From Microplitis mediator (taxonomy: Eukaryota; Arthropoda; Insecta; Hymenoptera; Braconidae): a DNA stretch of 64,000 nt. The DNA lies in NCBI RefSeq assembly GCF_029852145.1, contig NC_079976.1, forward strand, positions 4,526,001 through 4,590,000, in the 5' to 3' direction. The position numbers were made by a program, and so were the translations under genes. This document shows positions 1-12,717 of this stretch, piece after piece. The number at the start of each line of letters is the position of its first letter. Positions within the stretch are counted from its first letter, which is position 1. The notes beneath the pieces are model-generated. The model made no database searches and was not told the origin of the DNA. It was given only the letters and a program-made list of their open reading frames with translations.

Positions 1-1124
1 ATTTTAAACGCTGCTACTTTTTCTCCTGTCACGTTATCTTTTTCTTCTTTTTCTTTTCCTTCTTCGCCTGTATCTTTGTTATTAAAGTCAACGAATTCGG
101 TACTTTGATTAAAGTGCAGAACGGTATTTCGTTGGTATTCATTCACGTCTAAATTTGTACTTTTAAATTTAAAATTAGATTGACTGGTAATTTTACCTTC
201 ATCAGCTTTCTTATTTATATTTTCATTATACGGTCTTTTATCCAGGTACTCATTTTCTGATACGCTTACATTATTTTTAGTAACATCAATAATATTTTCT
301 TCTACACTTGGTATATTTTTTTCAATCGTTACTTGTTCATACTCATCATTAACAATCATTGGACTTGATAATTTAACATTTTCTTCAACAACTATTTCAT
401 TATCATTAATAATTAATTCTTCTTTACTTCCATCTACTGGTTCTATTGTTAAATTATTTTTACACAACTGACTTTCATTTGTTTCAACGTGAAAATTTAT
501 ATTATTTATTTTACTAGCGAACAATTTATTTGAAATCATACAAACTTCTTCATCGTCTTCAATAAGATTTACAGGATTATTTCGACTTATTTCTGCTGAA
601 GACGTAGAAGGTAAAATTTTCATCTCAACTTTTATTTCTTCTTCAACTCTTTTATTATCTGTGTCTACTGTAAAAGATTTAATACCAAATATATCTTCGA
701 GTTGTTGCAATGAATCTTCTGTGGTAGTTTTATCATCTTCACTGATGTTACTGTCTTCAGTTGTGGCAATACTCTTGCGTTTAGATATTTTTTGTAGCCA
801 ACTAAGACGTTTCTGCTCTTGTTTTTTTTGCTTTATAACTTTAACGTTTGTATCATCCGATGTAAGATCAATAAGTACAACGTTATTATTTTTTTTTATG
901 GGTTTACGCGATGTAGGTTTACTACAAATTGGATTTATTATATTTGCTGTTGAATTATTATCATTATTATTATTATTATTATTTATGGTAACTTTTGATT
1001 CACTATTATTATTATAATTATTATTATTAATGCTATTACTGCTACTGCTATTTAGGAATAAATTATTATTTTTAATGGAATTTTCCTTTGATAATTGTAA
1101 TTTTGAAATTAAATTATCTTCAGG
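1..1124 (-). CDS. Large acidic, Asn-rich exon of the unrecognised gene, open to the window edge
   Basis: The minus strand is open without a stop from the acceptor at 1124 (AG followed by CCTGAAG) to base 1, 374 codons plus two bases. The composition is disordered: an Asn-rich stretch near 950-1080 encoded by AAT repeats, then a basic patch, the motif VVLIDLTSDD (around 830-900), and a long Glu/Asp/Asn/Ile-rich section ending in a Glu/Lys run. The plus-strand reading of the same DNA (661-1017, Ser/Leu-rich) is a shadow of this exon. An open frame of this length in such AT-rich DNA, joined in phase to the previous exon, supports real coding. Confidence 0.75.
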
Positions 1125-4100
1125 CTGGTTAATTTTATAAGAAAAATTTTACAGTTAATTTTATTGATAAACGAGGTAGAGGTTACCGTTTTTGACCACT
1201 AGAGCCAGTTTTGGACACCAAAAATTTTAATGAAATAATTTGTAAAGTCGCAATAACATAATTAATTTTTTTAAATATGATTAAAGATACTTTCTACCCC
1301 ACTGTTAAAATGGAAATTTTATTTTACACTTTTTTATTAATTAAAATAAAGTATTAAATGTCCAAAAATGGAGCAGTGGCCACACATGCACGATACCTCG
1401 ACCCTATTATTTTTTTTTAAATTGAAAAAAATAATAATAACAATGATTTTTAAAATAAAAAAAAAAATAACAATGATTTTTACAATTAAATAAAAATAAC
1501 AATAATGATTTTTAAAATTAAAAAAAAAATTACAATGATTTTTAAAATTAAAAAAAATAACAATAATGATTTTTAAAATTAAAAAATAATAAATTTAAAA
1601 AAAAATACCTTTAAAGCTTCGACGGTATCATCCAATCGAGTATCGTCAATATCGTTATCTTTTAATCCTCGTAATTCACGGGAAAATTTTATGAATGCCG
1701 AGCAGGATTTTTCCAACTCCATGTGCTGTGATAGCATAGATTTTGTTGATATTTCTTGTTGAGTATTTGGCACTTTTGGTAATACATGATCAATAATATA
1801 TTGCGGAAACGAGGTAGAAGGTAATTTAAGTGACGCCAATGCTTTGGCATTTATTTCATTTTTAATATTTTGATCTTTAGTGATTCTTTTCCATATCCGG
1901 TAGACCAGAAAATAACGAGTGTACATCAAACAGGACTGCGGGTGTTTCGGTACAATACGAAATATTGTTCTGTAAAAAGAAATTTTAATAAATTGAATTG
2001 TAAAAAACCAGTTTTCTATAAATTAATTTAGTAACTCGTAATAAAGTTAACTTCTATGTCTTCAGAAATAATGAGTTCCTTTGAGAAATACTTTAATTGA
2101 AATTCAGAGATCGGATTCAAACAAGTTCTTCAAAAGAATATAAATCGACGTAGAATAAATTGAAATAAACTCTCAATTGAACTCGAGACTTTGTGCATTG
2201 TTAAGCTTCAAATTTATTTAATAATAAATAAATTAAATCAAGTATTAACAGAATTTCACTAGTTAGTAATTTCAATTTAGTTGTTATAATTTTGTTCAAG
2301 AAAGTTTGAAAACGCGATATTGTATGTAATAATAAAAAAAGTTATTAAAGTAATTATAGAACAGAGTTTATGAGTAAAGTTACGTTGAGTAAAGTAAGAG
2401 ACCCAGTATTCGACCAGGGATCTAGTATCCAATCAGGGATCTAGTATTCGATTAGAGAACTAGTACTCGATCAGGGAATTAGTACCCGAATATGAATCTA
2501 GAACTCGATCAGAGATTTAATACCAGATCAGAGAACTAGTACCAGATCAGGGATCTAGTGTCCGATCAGGGAACTAATATCTGAACATGAATCTAGTACT
2601 CGATCAAAAATCTAGAACAAGATCAAGGAACTAATGTCCGAACATGAACCTAGTACTCGATCAGAGATCTAGTACCAGATCAGGGAACTAGTCCATGATT
2701 ACTCATGTATTTATATGTCTATATTGACTAGATGTAAATATACAAATACATGGAGTGATCGGGTACTAGGTCTCTTGCTTTATGTACGTCATTTTTTTTT
2801 TTATGTAAGTATTTAATAGCTTATCGATCGAGTGAATCGCCATAAGGTTTCAATTCTAGTATTATGATATGTCCACTCAGAACTTTGCTCAACAGTTTTT
2901 CATTATCTAAAGTACAATAATACAGACAGAGTTGTCATAAATAGTTTCGAAATAGAAAAGTTGTTAAGCCAAGCATTTTTGCTTTTTACTTTTTTTTTTT
3001 ATGAACTCAAGACTAAAGTTTTTGAATAGTTTGCATTTTCTTAACAAAAACTTTTCAAATAAACAGACAATAGCAAAAATTTTAATTCAATTGTAAATAG
3101 TTTGATTAAATTTAAATAATGAATAAAAATTTTATTAAAACTTTGCTATTTATTTATTTTTTAATTTTTAGAATTTATTTTAAATTAATAAATAAATCGT
3201 AATTATTGTACTCCGCGCTGAAACTTAAGTATTGATTGCCGACGACTTCAATTTTAATGCTATTTGGAACCCAGCCAATAATACTTGTTATACTTTTACG
3301 GAATTGTATAAGTAAAAAAGTTATGAGTTCATAAATTGAAATAATAAAAACATTTTTCTTTGGTTTTTAAAACTCGGACAAATTCTTTTGAAAAAAAAAA
3401 AATTGCTATGAAAAGTAAAGAAATTATTCGCTTAAATTTTTTATTATTATTGACAGATTTATAGTTACGTCAGTACGATTTTATTGGAAAGTTATAGCTT
3501 TCAATTTAGTCTCTACTTATATTTAATACAACAATTAATTACTCAATCAGGTACTTACGTCATAATTGGATTTATTATTTGATAATAAGTTGAACTCATA
3601 AATCGGATTTTAAGAATTGTATCCATGAGGTGCTCGGTTGAATTTTCTGAAGGATAAAAATAAAAATTAATTGACAATTTAATAAAGTTGTAAAAAAATT
3701 ATAACTTTTCTATAAAAGATCTGTATCGCAACAAAAAATGAAAGTTTAAATTTTATTTTTCATTAATTATCTAAATAAATATCTCGAACTTTTTATATAA
3801 AGAATTCAATTTTAAAAACTTATTCGTTATTCATTTATACAGTGAACATTTTTTCGTATAAATAAAATTAATATTCATAAAAGTAATTTTTGAATTAAAA
3901 ATTTCATGAATTTACTTGACAGACACATTGAGAAGTTTATAAATAGCGAATTAATTTTTTTTTTTGTACAAAAAATAGCAAACAGTTTCAATTAATGAAT
4001 AAAATTAAACTATTTTGAGAGCTTGCTAAAAAAAAAAAGATTGAATTTGTGTCCAAAAGATTTAAATAAAGATAATTAAATCTATTAATCGAGTACAAAA

Positions 4101-7100
4101 TAAATAGCATACAATTACCATAAATATAAATAAAATTTACCTAAATAAATATAAAGGTAGGAAGCTAAGCGACCCGAAATCCGCTCATGATATTCACATG
4201 TTCGCTTGGACGCTTTCAATTCTAAATCTATATACATTGCCAATAAATCAGACATTAGGTCCATGTAAATTGCTCGGTCGTAATTCTGTAAATACATTAA
4301 TGCCAAATAAGATCGTAATAAATAATAGCAGTTTAATTTAAAAAAAATATATATAAATGTGAATATCTCACCTCTTCTTGCGACCTATAGTAATACATGA
4401 AGAAGAGTAGAGTTTCACTGATAAAACCCTTTAATTTATCCGCCCGCAACGGCTTTGTTTGACATTCGTTTACGGTGGGCTGAACGTTTCTGCAATAGTA
4501 ATTAGAGACGTGTTCAAATTCGTGGAAATATAAATTAAAATTTTTGAGTTTTGATAAGCGAGAGAGCAGCACTATTGGACTTTCGGTTTAACAAATTTAA
4601 AGTCCGTGAAAGCAACTAAATTAAATTAAATTATGACACAAAGATAAATTTATTACGCATGCAAATTATTATTTGCATCGCTAACTAAAATTTATCAATT
4701 CAATACCGAGTGTAACATATCGACCAATAGTATTATTCGTTATGGTAAAATTTGCATATTATTCGAAAGAAATAACTTTATTTACATTTTTATTTTACAT
4801 TCTCATTTTTTAACTTCAACTTTTAATTAAAAATTTAATTATTTTTTTAGTCAATTTCACGTAAAGAAAAATCGGTATAAAAATAATTACAAATTTATAG
4901 TTTCGTTCAAATTTAAATGTAAATTTTTGTTTTAATCTCAAAAACTTTATTATGAGTGTGAATGTAGCAGACATCAAACAAATTTTTAATTATTAATAAA
5001 TGGAGTAAATAATTAAAAAAATAAAATTTAAAAAAATGCGTATTTAAAAAATTTGAAAATTAAAAAGTGCATTGTTTGTAAATATTATTTTTTAAATTAT
5101 TTACTCTATTTATTTAAAATTTTAAATTTGTCTGATGTCTGCTACACTCGTAACTTTATTCAAACTTTTTTTTAATCGCTTGTATAAAACTCAGCAATAA
5201 TTAAATTTTAATTACAAACGTCACTCGACAAAATTTATACCAAACCGTTTAAATTTCAAATTTTTAAACACTAAATATTTTTATGTGAACTTAAAATTCA
5301 AAATTTTTAATTTAAGTTCACTTCAGCTTAAAATTTTTTTTTATATTAAACGTTGCATGGCTGCAAATTTTCAACATTTTATAATAAAAAAAAAGTAATT
5401 TAAAACTGTAATTAAAAGCTTTCTCCAAGTAATTATATAATCCATACCGACCATTTATTTTCTATAAAAGCTTCAATTTCATTTAAATAGAATTTAATTT
5501 AAAAGCTTTCTCTATCATATACAAACAATAAAATTTTTCGTTTGTATAAAACAAACTAAACCAGTACTCATTGTTTAAAACTACTGGTACACTAAAAACT
5601 TTTTTACATACAAACAAAAAAAAAAAAATCATTCATTACCTTATAAAATATTCCATTAACGAAATTAATGACGACGAGCCGGAGTTATCCATTAAACACA
5701 TGGATTTAAATTTTGAAATCCACGGTTGGTTTTCAAATATCGTAGCCATTATTTTACAGTTATCAGCATCTGTAAAATATGTACATCATCTTATATAATA
5801 ACAATAATATGTAATATCCTGTGAATAAAATATTTGTCTCCATTGTCTTTACAAGATCAACTTTATTTCCATTTTCTTATGGACAAATTTTATTTTTATT
5901 TTTATTTTCATTTCCGTTAAAGTTAAATGTCATTCCTATTTCCTTTGAAGGGAAATTTTTATCTACATTTTACATCTGCTGACGCAGGTGTCCTTTTAAC
6001 ACTAGAATTACTAGAGCTACCGATTCGGAGAAAAACTGGTTTGTCCTTAGGGTCAGCAAGTAAAAATTCTAGATCAAAAGCAGCGGAAAATATTTTTATG
6101 TATAGAAAATATATAAAAATCGATAGTTAATTTACTATCAAAGCTATTGGAAGATTATTATATAAATATCTATATATATTTATATACTCATGTAGTTTTT
6201 TTTATATACTTGTTATTAAAGTGACGATCGTCAAAGTTATTTATAAAAGTACTTATTTATATATTTTTTCATACATGTACTCAAAGGTTTCATATATGTT
6301 TACTATATAAAAATAATATATTTATTTAATATTAAAATATATATCAGCATACATTTTCCTTTCAATAAAAAAGTTAATGTATTTTTTTTTTCACATCAAC
6401 ATATGAATAAGCACGTAAATTGTTATGTCAATCGCGTTCAATAGAAATTCAAGGCAACGTTTTTTACTTTTTTTATATAAATATTTCAATATGTAGGAAA
6501 CAATGTGGAAAAAATTCCACGTCCTTTTCTTTTATTTACAGATGTGTGGAAAAATTTTCAATTTCAATCGGACAATTTATTTCGAACGAATGGAGAAAAA
6601 ATATTTTTTGAATGGAAGCCACGTTGCTGAAAAAATGATACTGAAGTTAGCCGACGTCTGATAGTTTTTGAATTTTTTTTAAAACGATAAATTATAGAAA
6701 ATAAAATATTTGAAAAAATTGCACTTGTAGTTTTTTAAATTTTCTACATGTGAATTTTTCTTTCAGTCAATTTTTGAAAAAAAAATCCGAAAATTGTCAA
6801 CTGTCTGCTAACTTCAGGATCTTAAAAAAATGATCCTGAAGTTAGCCAACGTCTGATAGTTTTTGGATTTTTTTTATAACGATAAATTATAGAAAAAAAA
6901 TATTTGAAAAATTGCAGCAATAGTTTTTAAAATTTTCTACATGTACATATTTTTAGTTTTTCTTTTTTTTTGTAGTCGTCATTGAAAATAAAATTCAAAA
7001 AGTTATAATTGTCTACCAACTTTAGGATCATAAAAAAATGTGACCCTGAAGTTGGTAGGCAATTATAAATTTTTGAATTTTATTTTCAATGACGACTACA

Positions 7101-7933
7101 GAAAAAAAAAAACTAAAAATATGCACACATAGAAAATTTAAAAAACTGTAATTTTTTTAAATGTTTCTTTTTTATAATTTATCCTTTTTAAAAAAATTCA
7201 AAAATTATTAGACGTCGGCTAACTTCAGTATCATGAAAAAAATGATCCTGAAGTTAACAGACAATTTTCGGATTTTGTTTGTTCAACAAATCGATTACAA
7301 AAATAAAAAACTAAAAATATGCACTCGTAGAAAATAAAAAAAACTATAGGTGCAATTTTTCCAAATATTTTTTTTTCATAATTTATCCTTTTTAAAAAAA
7401 TTCAAAAATTATTACGTGTGGGCTGACTTCAGTATCGTGAATAAAAATTATTTTTAAACAGATTTTCTGAATTAAAAATACAAATAAATTATTTAAAATG
7501 AAATCCTTGAGGTATCAGTGAATGAACTCATAAATATAACGACACAAAATAATATTTGTATATAATGAAATAATGGTATTGATTATATTCGGTGTGAACT
7601 AGCGGCGTCAGACGCTAAGACAAAATTTCGACGCCGAAATAAAACAAAATCTCTGCTAAAAAAACAAAAAAAATTAAAAAAAATTCAGTCTGACAATTTT
7701 GCGGCATTTTTTAAATTTAACTGCGCAAAAAAAAAGTAAGTACTGATCCACATTTCAACCATAACTAAAAAATAAAATAGAAATATTTCAAAGCTAGGTT
7801 ATGATCCTTGAAAATATAAAAGCCATTTCCTAGAATAAGACGGAATTCAAAGGACAAAAAAAGAATTCATACCTGGTGGTGAGTTGAGCTGTCTTCCTTT
7901 TACAACTTTAACACTCGAATCCATTATCTCCAT
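1..7933 (-). CDS. Unrecognised multi-exon gene: helical N-terminus, acidic Asn-rich tail (3' end outside window)
   Basis: Six exons join in frame by GT/AG splice sites: 7873-7933, 4372-4571, 4141-4285, 3559-3646, 1609-1969 and 1-1124. All phases agree (1, 0, 1, 2, 0), giving 659 residues before the window edge. The start is the ATG at 7933-7931, because an in-frame TGA lies shortly upstream; a second in-frame ATG follows three codons later. The first ~280 residues look like a folded helical domain rich in Leu, Tyr and Phe (e.g. LLSRLSKLKNFNLYFHEFEH, YLYIYLENSTEHLMDTILKI). The last exon is low-complexity: Asn runs, many Glu/Asp, and the hydrophobic-acidic motif VVLIDLTSDD, which resembles a SUMO-interaction motif. 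I do not recognise the family. A nuclear role would fit the tail but is only inference. The acceptor at 4571 has a weak pyrimidine tract and was chosen because it alone keeps frame with exon 1. The gene structure is well supported; the function is unknown. Confidence 0.75.
2381..2788. repeat. Palindrome-ended element with a ~20-bp tandem array inside
   Basis: The ends are inverted copies: AGTAAAGTAAGAGACCCAGT at the left and, reversed, ACTAGGTCTCTTGCTTTATG at the right. Between them, from about 2400 to 2695, roughly 15 degenerate copies of a 20-bp unit of the form GATCAGGGATCTAGTACTC follow one another. A further small hairpin lies at about 2701-2757 (ACTCATGTATTTATATGTC versus its complement). 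A short relative without the array is at 53128-53206. It sits in the intron between exons 1609-1969 and 3559-3646 of the unrecognised gene. Confidence 0.75.
4945..5160. repeat. MITE-like palindrome (GTAGCAGACATCA family)
   Basis: The left arm GTAGCAGACATCAAACAAAT is mirrored at the right by ATTTGTCTGATGTCTGCTAC, and matching sequence continues inward (TGGAGTAAATAATTA versus ATTATTTACTCTATT). The whole ~215 bp can fold back on itself. Further copies are at 21137-21330 and, as a half, at about 26740-26835. It lies in intron 1 of the unrecognised gene. Confidence 0.8.
6636..7440. repeat. Cluster of four GAAGTTAGC-family palindromic elements
   Basis: There are four ~190-200 bp copies at about 6636-6821, 6831-7031, 7041-7234 and 7243-7440, separated by only 8-9 bp. 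Each begins or ends with TGATACTGAAGTTAGCCGAC on one side and TGATCCTGAAGTTAGCAGAC-like sequence on the other. The first two share one orientation and the last two the opposite. Copies 2 and 3 together therefore form a ~400-bp near-perfect palindrome centred near 7036. Other members of the family are at 11.25, 12.7, 13.9, 20.7, 32.6, 42.6 and 56.3 kb. The cluster lies in intron 1 of the unrecognised gene. Confidence 0.85.
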
Positions 7934-10900
7934 GAACACGTGAAAAAAAAGTTTAAAATAAATTCAAAAACTTTCACCTCAAGCCAGCCATTTAAATTTT
8001 AAAAAAACCAAGAAACAAAATAAAACAATAATAATATAAATTATATATTTTAGGATGTATCAATTGTCCATCCATTCGAAAAAAAAAATAAAATATAAAA
8101 TTCTATACTCTCAAGTCAACGGACATGTTAACACTGAGCAGGATCCATCCACCGAAATCCAAAGTATCCAGCCAGCGTTTCCCCGAGTTTCCAACTTGTG
8201 GGGGAGACACATTGGCTACCCCTACTCTAAAGTTTTATTCATCAGAGAAGGGGAAATATTCACCACTACTCTACAAGACTACCACACAGCACTACTACCA
8301 CATACCATGTCACCAACTTACCAGTCCCCACACGTATCCAAAAGTCTATAACTATAACTATGATTTTAGCATCAAGGGTAGAGGGTAGAGGAACAAACCC
8401 TCCACTGTACCCAGCATCTCAATAGATTTTCGAGGGTCTTCAAGTATCACTACCACCAGCAGCAACCAGAACTGCAGTACTGTCACATATATGGCTGGCG
8501 ACGACCACAGTATCAGCACAATCAAGCTGTCAGACAATACCAAGAGTACCATGCATGCTATTAATCAGGAACACGATATGATGTGATGAGCGATCGAGAA
8601 ACTGGATTGAGATTAATCAAGGAGATTGCTGTAAGTTATATGAGATCATCCGGGTCAAAAGTGTCCTCGTAATTATCTTTATTATATAATCGAGATCCAA
8701 TAATTTGTATTGGTTGCATTAAAGGCATTGTGACTAGTACAGGATTGTAGCTTGGTACAGAGTTGGACAATAGTCAATAGTCAATGTGGCTAATTGATGA
8801 TCAATAAACTTTGGATACAAGTTATTTCAGAGTATGGGTGTACAGAAGTTGGAGATGGAGAGCATGGAAAGCAATGGCTAGATGCTGATGGGGAAGAGTA
8901 AAAGTGTAGAGCAAAGCAAACTGTACTGTACTATAACTATGGAATAGAGGGTACACAGGAGCAAGTACTTGGTATATATACATATGGATAATGATAAAGA
9001 AAGTGCGGCTGCGCGCGAAAAAGCTCGATAAATTTACTCATTCTAGAGGATTCAGCGAATTACTTACAGGTTTTTGGCTTTCAGAATGTACATTCGTTCG
9101 CAAAAATTTAAATTTATGTTGGGTCGACGCCAAATTTTTATTTAATTAATAAGTTTTAAAGTGGCCGCTATAAAAACATTAAAGGATACGATAACGAGCT
9201 TTAGAGGATAATCAAGTTATGATTTTAACTTTACGTTTAAACTTTTGTAGGATCCCTGGTTTGCTGGATTGGATAAGGATTTATTGATAAAAGAAAGTAC
9301 AGCAGCTGCGTGCAGGAAATCCAGGAGCAACTTATCTCGTTTAGGAAAGACAAATAAAAACCATGTGGACATTAGTCTGTAGCATGCTTTTGAAGTGTGT
9401 CCGTACTTGAGTTACTCAAGCATCTAGTTTACCGTCAGTTTCATGTTACGAATCACTGAGCTGCGTAATAAATAATTTTAAATTTAAAAGGAATAGAAAA
9501 TGTAAGACAGGACGAAAAAATCCAGGAGATTTAAACACATGTATGCTCACTAAGTCCGCTGACCGTAAAATTTTTTTATGATTTGAATCTTGATTGAAAA
9601 AAAATAAAGTTTACTTTTCACTTGATCGATTCCAATATTTTCCAATTTGAAATTTTTACATTTAATATTAAAATTTTTTTGAACTCTTTTCTGTGGAAAA
9701 TTTGTAGAACTTTTTTTTTGTCTAATAATTTTTTTTTTTATCGACAAATGATTGAGTGAAATTAAGTAAGTAATTTGACCTTTTGATTATGTTCTTGTAT
9801 TATATTATATTTATATATATATATATATAAAAAAAAATTATTGGGTACAGGTCGAACATAACTGGGCGGTAAAGTTAATTTGAGAGGTGAGTTAGCTGCA
9901 GAAAAAGAATAAGAAAGAAGAAACAATTTAATAAGGTGATAAAAATCTAGTATATTACCTCACGTTATTAATATTATTATTATTATTATTAGTATGATAA
10001 AAGAACGAAGCAATTTATTGCTTATTTTTTTATTTAATGACCAAAAAATTTGATCAGTTAAATTATTACTTTATTTTTATTAATTTAAAATAAAAAATGT
10101 CTTACTCTAGCAGTATTTTATAAAAAAAAATTTCATAAAAATCAATCAAGTTTGCTGATAAATCTTAATGTAGACTTTGAAGGAACATAAATTTTAGCTG
10201 AGCTCTGAAGAAGTTTGTTAGCCTTCAAGGTCTGGAGCTTCTGAACTATCGCTTTTTACCCGAAATTACGTAATGTTTTATTTATTTTCTATCACTTGAT
10301 ATCTTCAATGCAGGATACACTGTAATATTATCCGCAGACAGATAATTTGATGCCGCTCGGTCTTCTTTATTTCATGATGTGAACACAATTTATTTGTTAA
10401 AATTTAAAAAAAGTTAACAGGATGTCTAGGGGTTCAAATTACAAAACGAATTTTAAAATCCAAAGGAATCAATTTTATTTTGATACTTAATTCCCTTTGT
10501 GAATATAAATTTTGGTAAACGGGTAAAGTTTTGAGTAAATAATTTTGAAATAAGTTTCGTACCTGAATTATATTCAAATTTATTTTGACTACAACTTCTA
10601 ACGGTAGTAAATTATTCCAATTCACATGAATGTCCCGCAATTTAAATTTAATTACTATTGAAATGTGTAAACTTACTGGTGTGCAAGAAATTACGAGAGT
10701 TTGTAAATTAGTTGACATACAAAAGTTTATTTGATTTCAATATAACAGCAACACCTGAAACTTTTCAAGTAATTGTATACAAATGCGGCCATATAATAAA
10801 CAGCCAGTAGGTTCATCAAATCCTCAACCGTCTATGGTTTCTCAGTTAAGTGCAGAACACATAACTTTTGATAAAGTTTCTATGGATGGATGGTATAATG

Positions 10901-11250
10901 AATGATTACTCAATCAACTTGAACCCTTACCATTCTACGTCACGGTTTCCAGAATCTAGGCGTAGACTTTACATTCATTACTTAATGTATAATTTAAAGT
11001 GACGTTTCAATTCAATAAAGTTTCATTACCGACATGCTACGCTGTTTTTAAAATATTAATTACTTATTTTTTTTTAATTTTAATACACTAGTACATTTAA
11101 ATATTTAAATTAATGTGTCACTGTTGATGACATCAATTTAATGAAACGTTTTTATTTTTATGTAATCTTACATTGATGTCAAGAACATAAATATGTTTTT
11201 ATTCATTTATTTAACGCTTTCTGTTATTTACAAAATTATACAATTTTTAA
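7934..11250. other. Intergenic stretch upstream of the unrecognised gene; no gene seen
   Basis: No reading frame here has convincing protein composition or splice support on either strand. The part next to 7933 should hold the promoter and 5' UTR of the unrecognised gene, but I see no clear TATA box or initiator. The stretch 8100-8600 is less AT-rich than its surroundings and carries two overlapping plus-strand frames (8055-8388), which I regard as chance. A TA-repeat lies near 9805-9830 and a TTA-type trinucleotide repeat near 9968-9992. Confidence 0.5.
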
Positions 11251-11835
11251 TGATCCTGAAGTTAACAGACAGTTAGTATTTTTCGGATTTTTTTTTCAAC
11301 AAATCAATTGATTACAAAAGATTGACAAATAAAAATATGCACATGTAGAAAATTTTAAAAATTACAGGTACAATTTTTTGAAATATTGTTTTTTTTCATA
11401 ATTTATTGTTTAAAAAAAAAAACAAAAATTGACATTCCACTTTCCTTGATATCGACTCACTATTTCACTTATGTCTTGGTGGAATCTTTTGCCTTGCTCT
11501 TCACTGTTTTCGTAATTTTCAGAGGTTTTTTTGCAATTTACTTAGACTTTAAATAGCTTATGGTTGAATGAACTTCAGATTTGGATTCAGCAGATCAAAA
11601 TACATAAAAATCATACTTGGTTCATAGTTCCATAAATTGTTTTCTTACCAAAACTGCTAATTTTTGACGATTTTTATAATTTTTTGCAATTTTGAGGGTG
11701 TACGGGCAAAACTGACTTCAGATTCGGATTCAGCGCATCAAAATACATAAAGATAGGTAGGTCCGGTCAAAAGTACAAACCACTTTTTTTTTTGGGGGGC
11801 CGGTGTTATTAGACGTCGGCTATCTTCAGTATCAT
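11251..11835. repeat. GAAGTTAGC-family element split by a ~370-bp insertion
   Basis: The left part (11251 to ~11430) begins TGATCCTGAAGTTAACAGAC. The right end appears at about 11805-11835 as ATTAGACGTCGGCTATCTTC. Between them lies unrelated sequence, including two degenerate copies of a segment containing GGATTCAGCAGATCAAAATA (near 11580 and 11730) and a transposon-type coding fragment at 11431-11520. The order shows that the palindrome was present first and was then interrupted. Confidence 0.7.
11431..11520 (-). pseudogene. Fragment of a transposon-associated reading frame
   Basis: The minus strand reads in one open frame as a ~30-residue peptide containing SEEQGKRFHQDISEI followed by RYQGKW. 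I recognise the pattern EEQGxRFHQDI...RYQGxW from proteins encoded by repetitive, transposon-related genes in many arthropod genomes. This is recall, not a search. No start, continuation or intact gene surrounds it, and it is embedded in an insertion within a palindromic repeat, so it is a broken remnant. Confidence 0.55.
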
Positions 11836-12717
11836 AATTTTCATTTGCGTTATCACAGGGCGAATAATAAAAAAAAATAAATAAATCTAAACAGTCGTAC
11901 ATTTTAATTATTGAACCCAGTTTTCACTCTATTTTAAATTTCCACTCGAATTCTATGATTTCTTGAATGCATTTAGAGACTCAACAAAAAAATTAAATGA
12001 TTTTTAGTAAAAATCTATTATCCCTTAGACTCTTATCCGGGATATTGAACTTCATATCTGAAAAAATTTCTGGAGAATCAATAAAATTATTTACTGCTTT
12101 GAAAAAGAAGGTCAAGTCTTTTGTTACAGGTTTTGCGTAAATTTATAAATTTATAAATGAATAAGATATATTTATTTAGTTATAAAAATTTTTTTATTTT
12201 TAGTAAAATATATAAGATTTATGACAATGTTGATTAATTAATTTAATGTTGTATATAATTATAATATAATTTAATGCCATTATTAATTTAATTGGATAAC
12301 TTACTTTGAAAATTTGAACAAGCTATTGAATTAATTAGTACTAATCAATAATTCAATTAGTAGATGCTTTGTACTGTATTTGATCTCCATCGAACTCTTA
12401 ATAAGGTGCAGTAGTGTATGTTCGGATTGTGGCAAAGGAAATTTTCGATCACACGGAGTAAATACACGTTTATTTATCCTCGATATTTATTCATTTATTT
12501 TTGTTTCAGAAACTCGATGGTCAGAAAGTAGATAAATTTAATTATAAAGGGACTAAAAAATTTAAAATTGTTGGTAATTTAAAAATATAATTAATAGCTT
12601 GGTCAAATTTTGACATGTCAACTAAAAAAAAACATTTTTTAAAAATTAATTTATTAATAAAATATCTAACAATAAAATAGTTATATTTTTAAATAAAATA
12701 TTGAAGGCACATTTAAA

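Noticed and set aside
661..1017. Plus-strand Ser/Leu-rich 118-codon frame
   Set aside because: It is the complement of the well-supported minus-strand exon 1-1124 and consists of low-complexity shadow sequence.
8055..8388. Two overlapping plus-strand frames in a GC-richer stretch
   Set aside because: No splice sites, no domain pattern, both frames equally open; likely chance.
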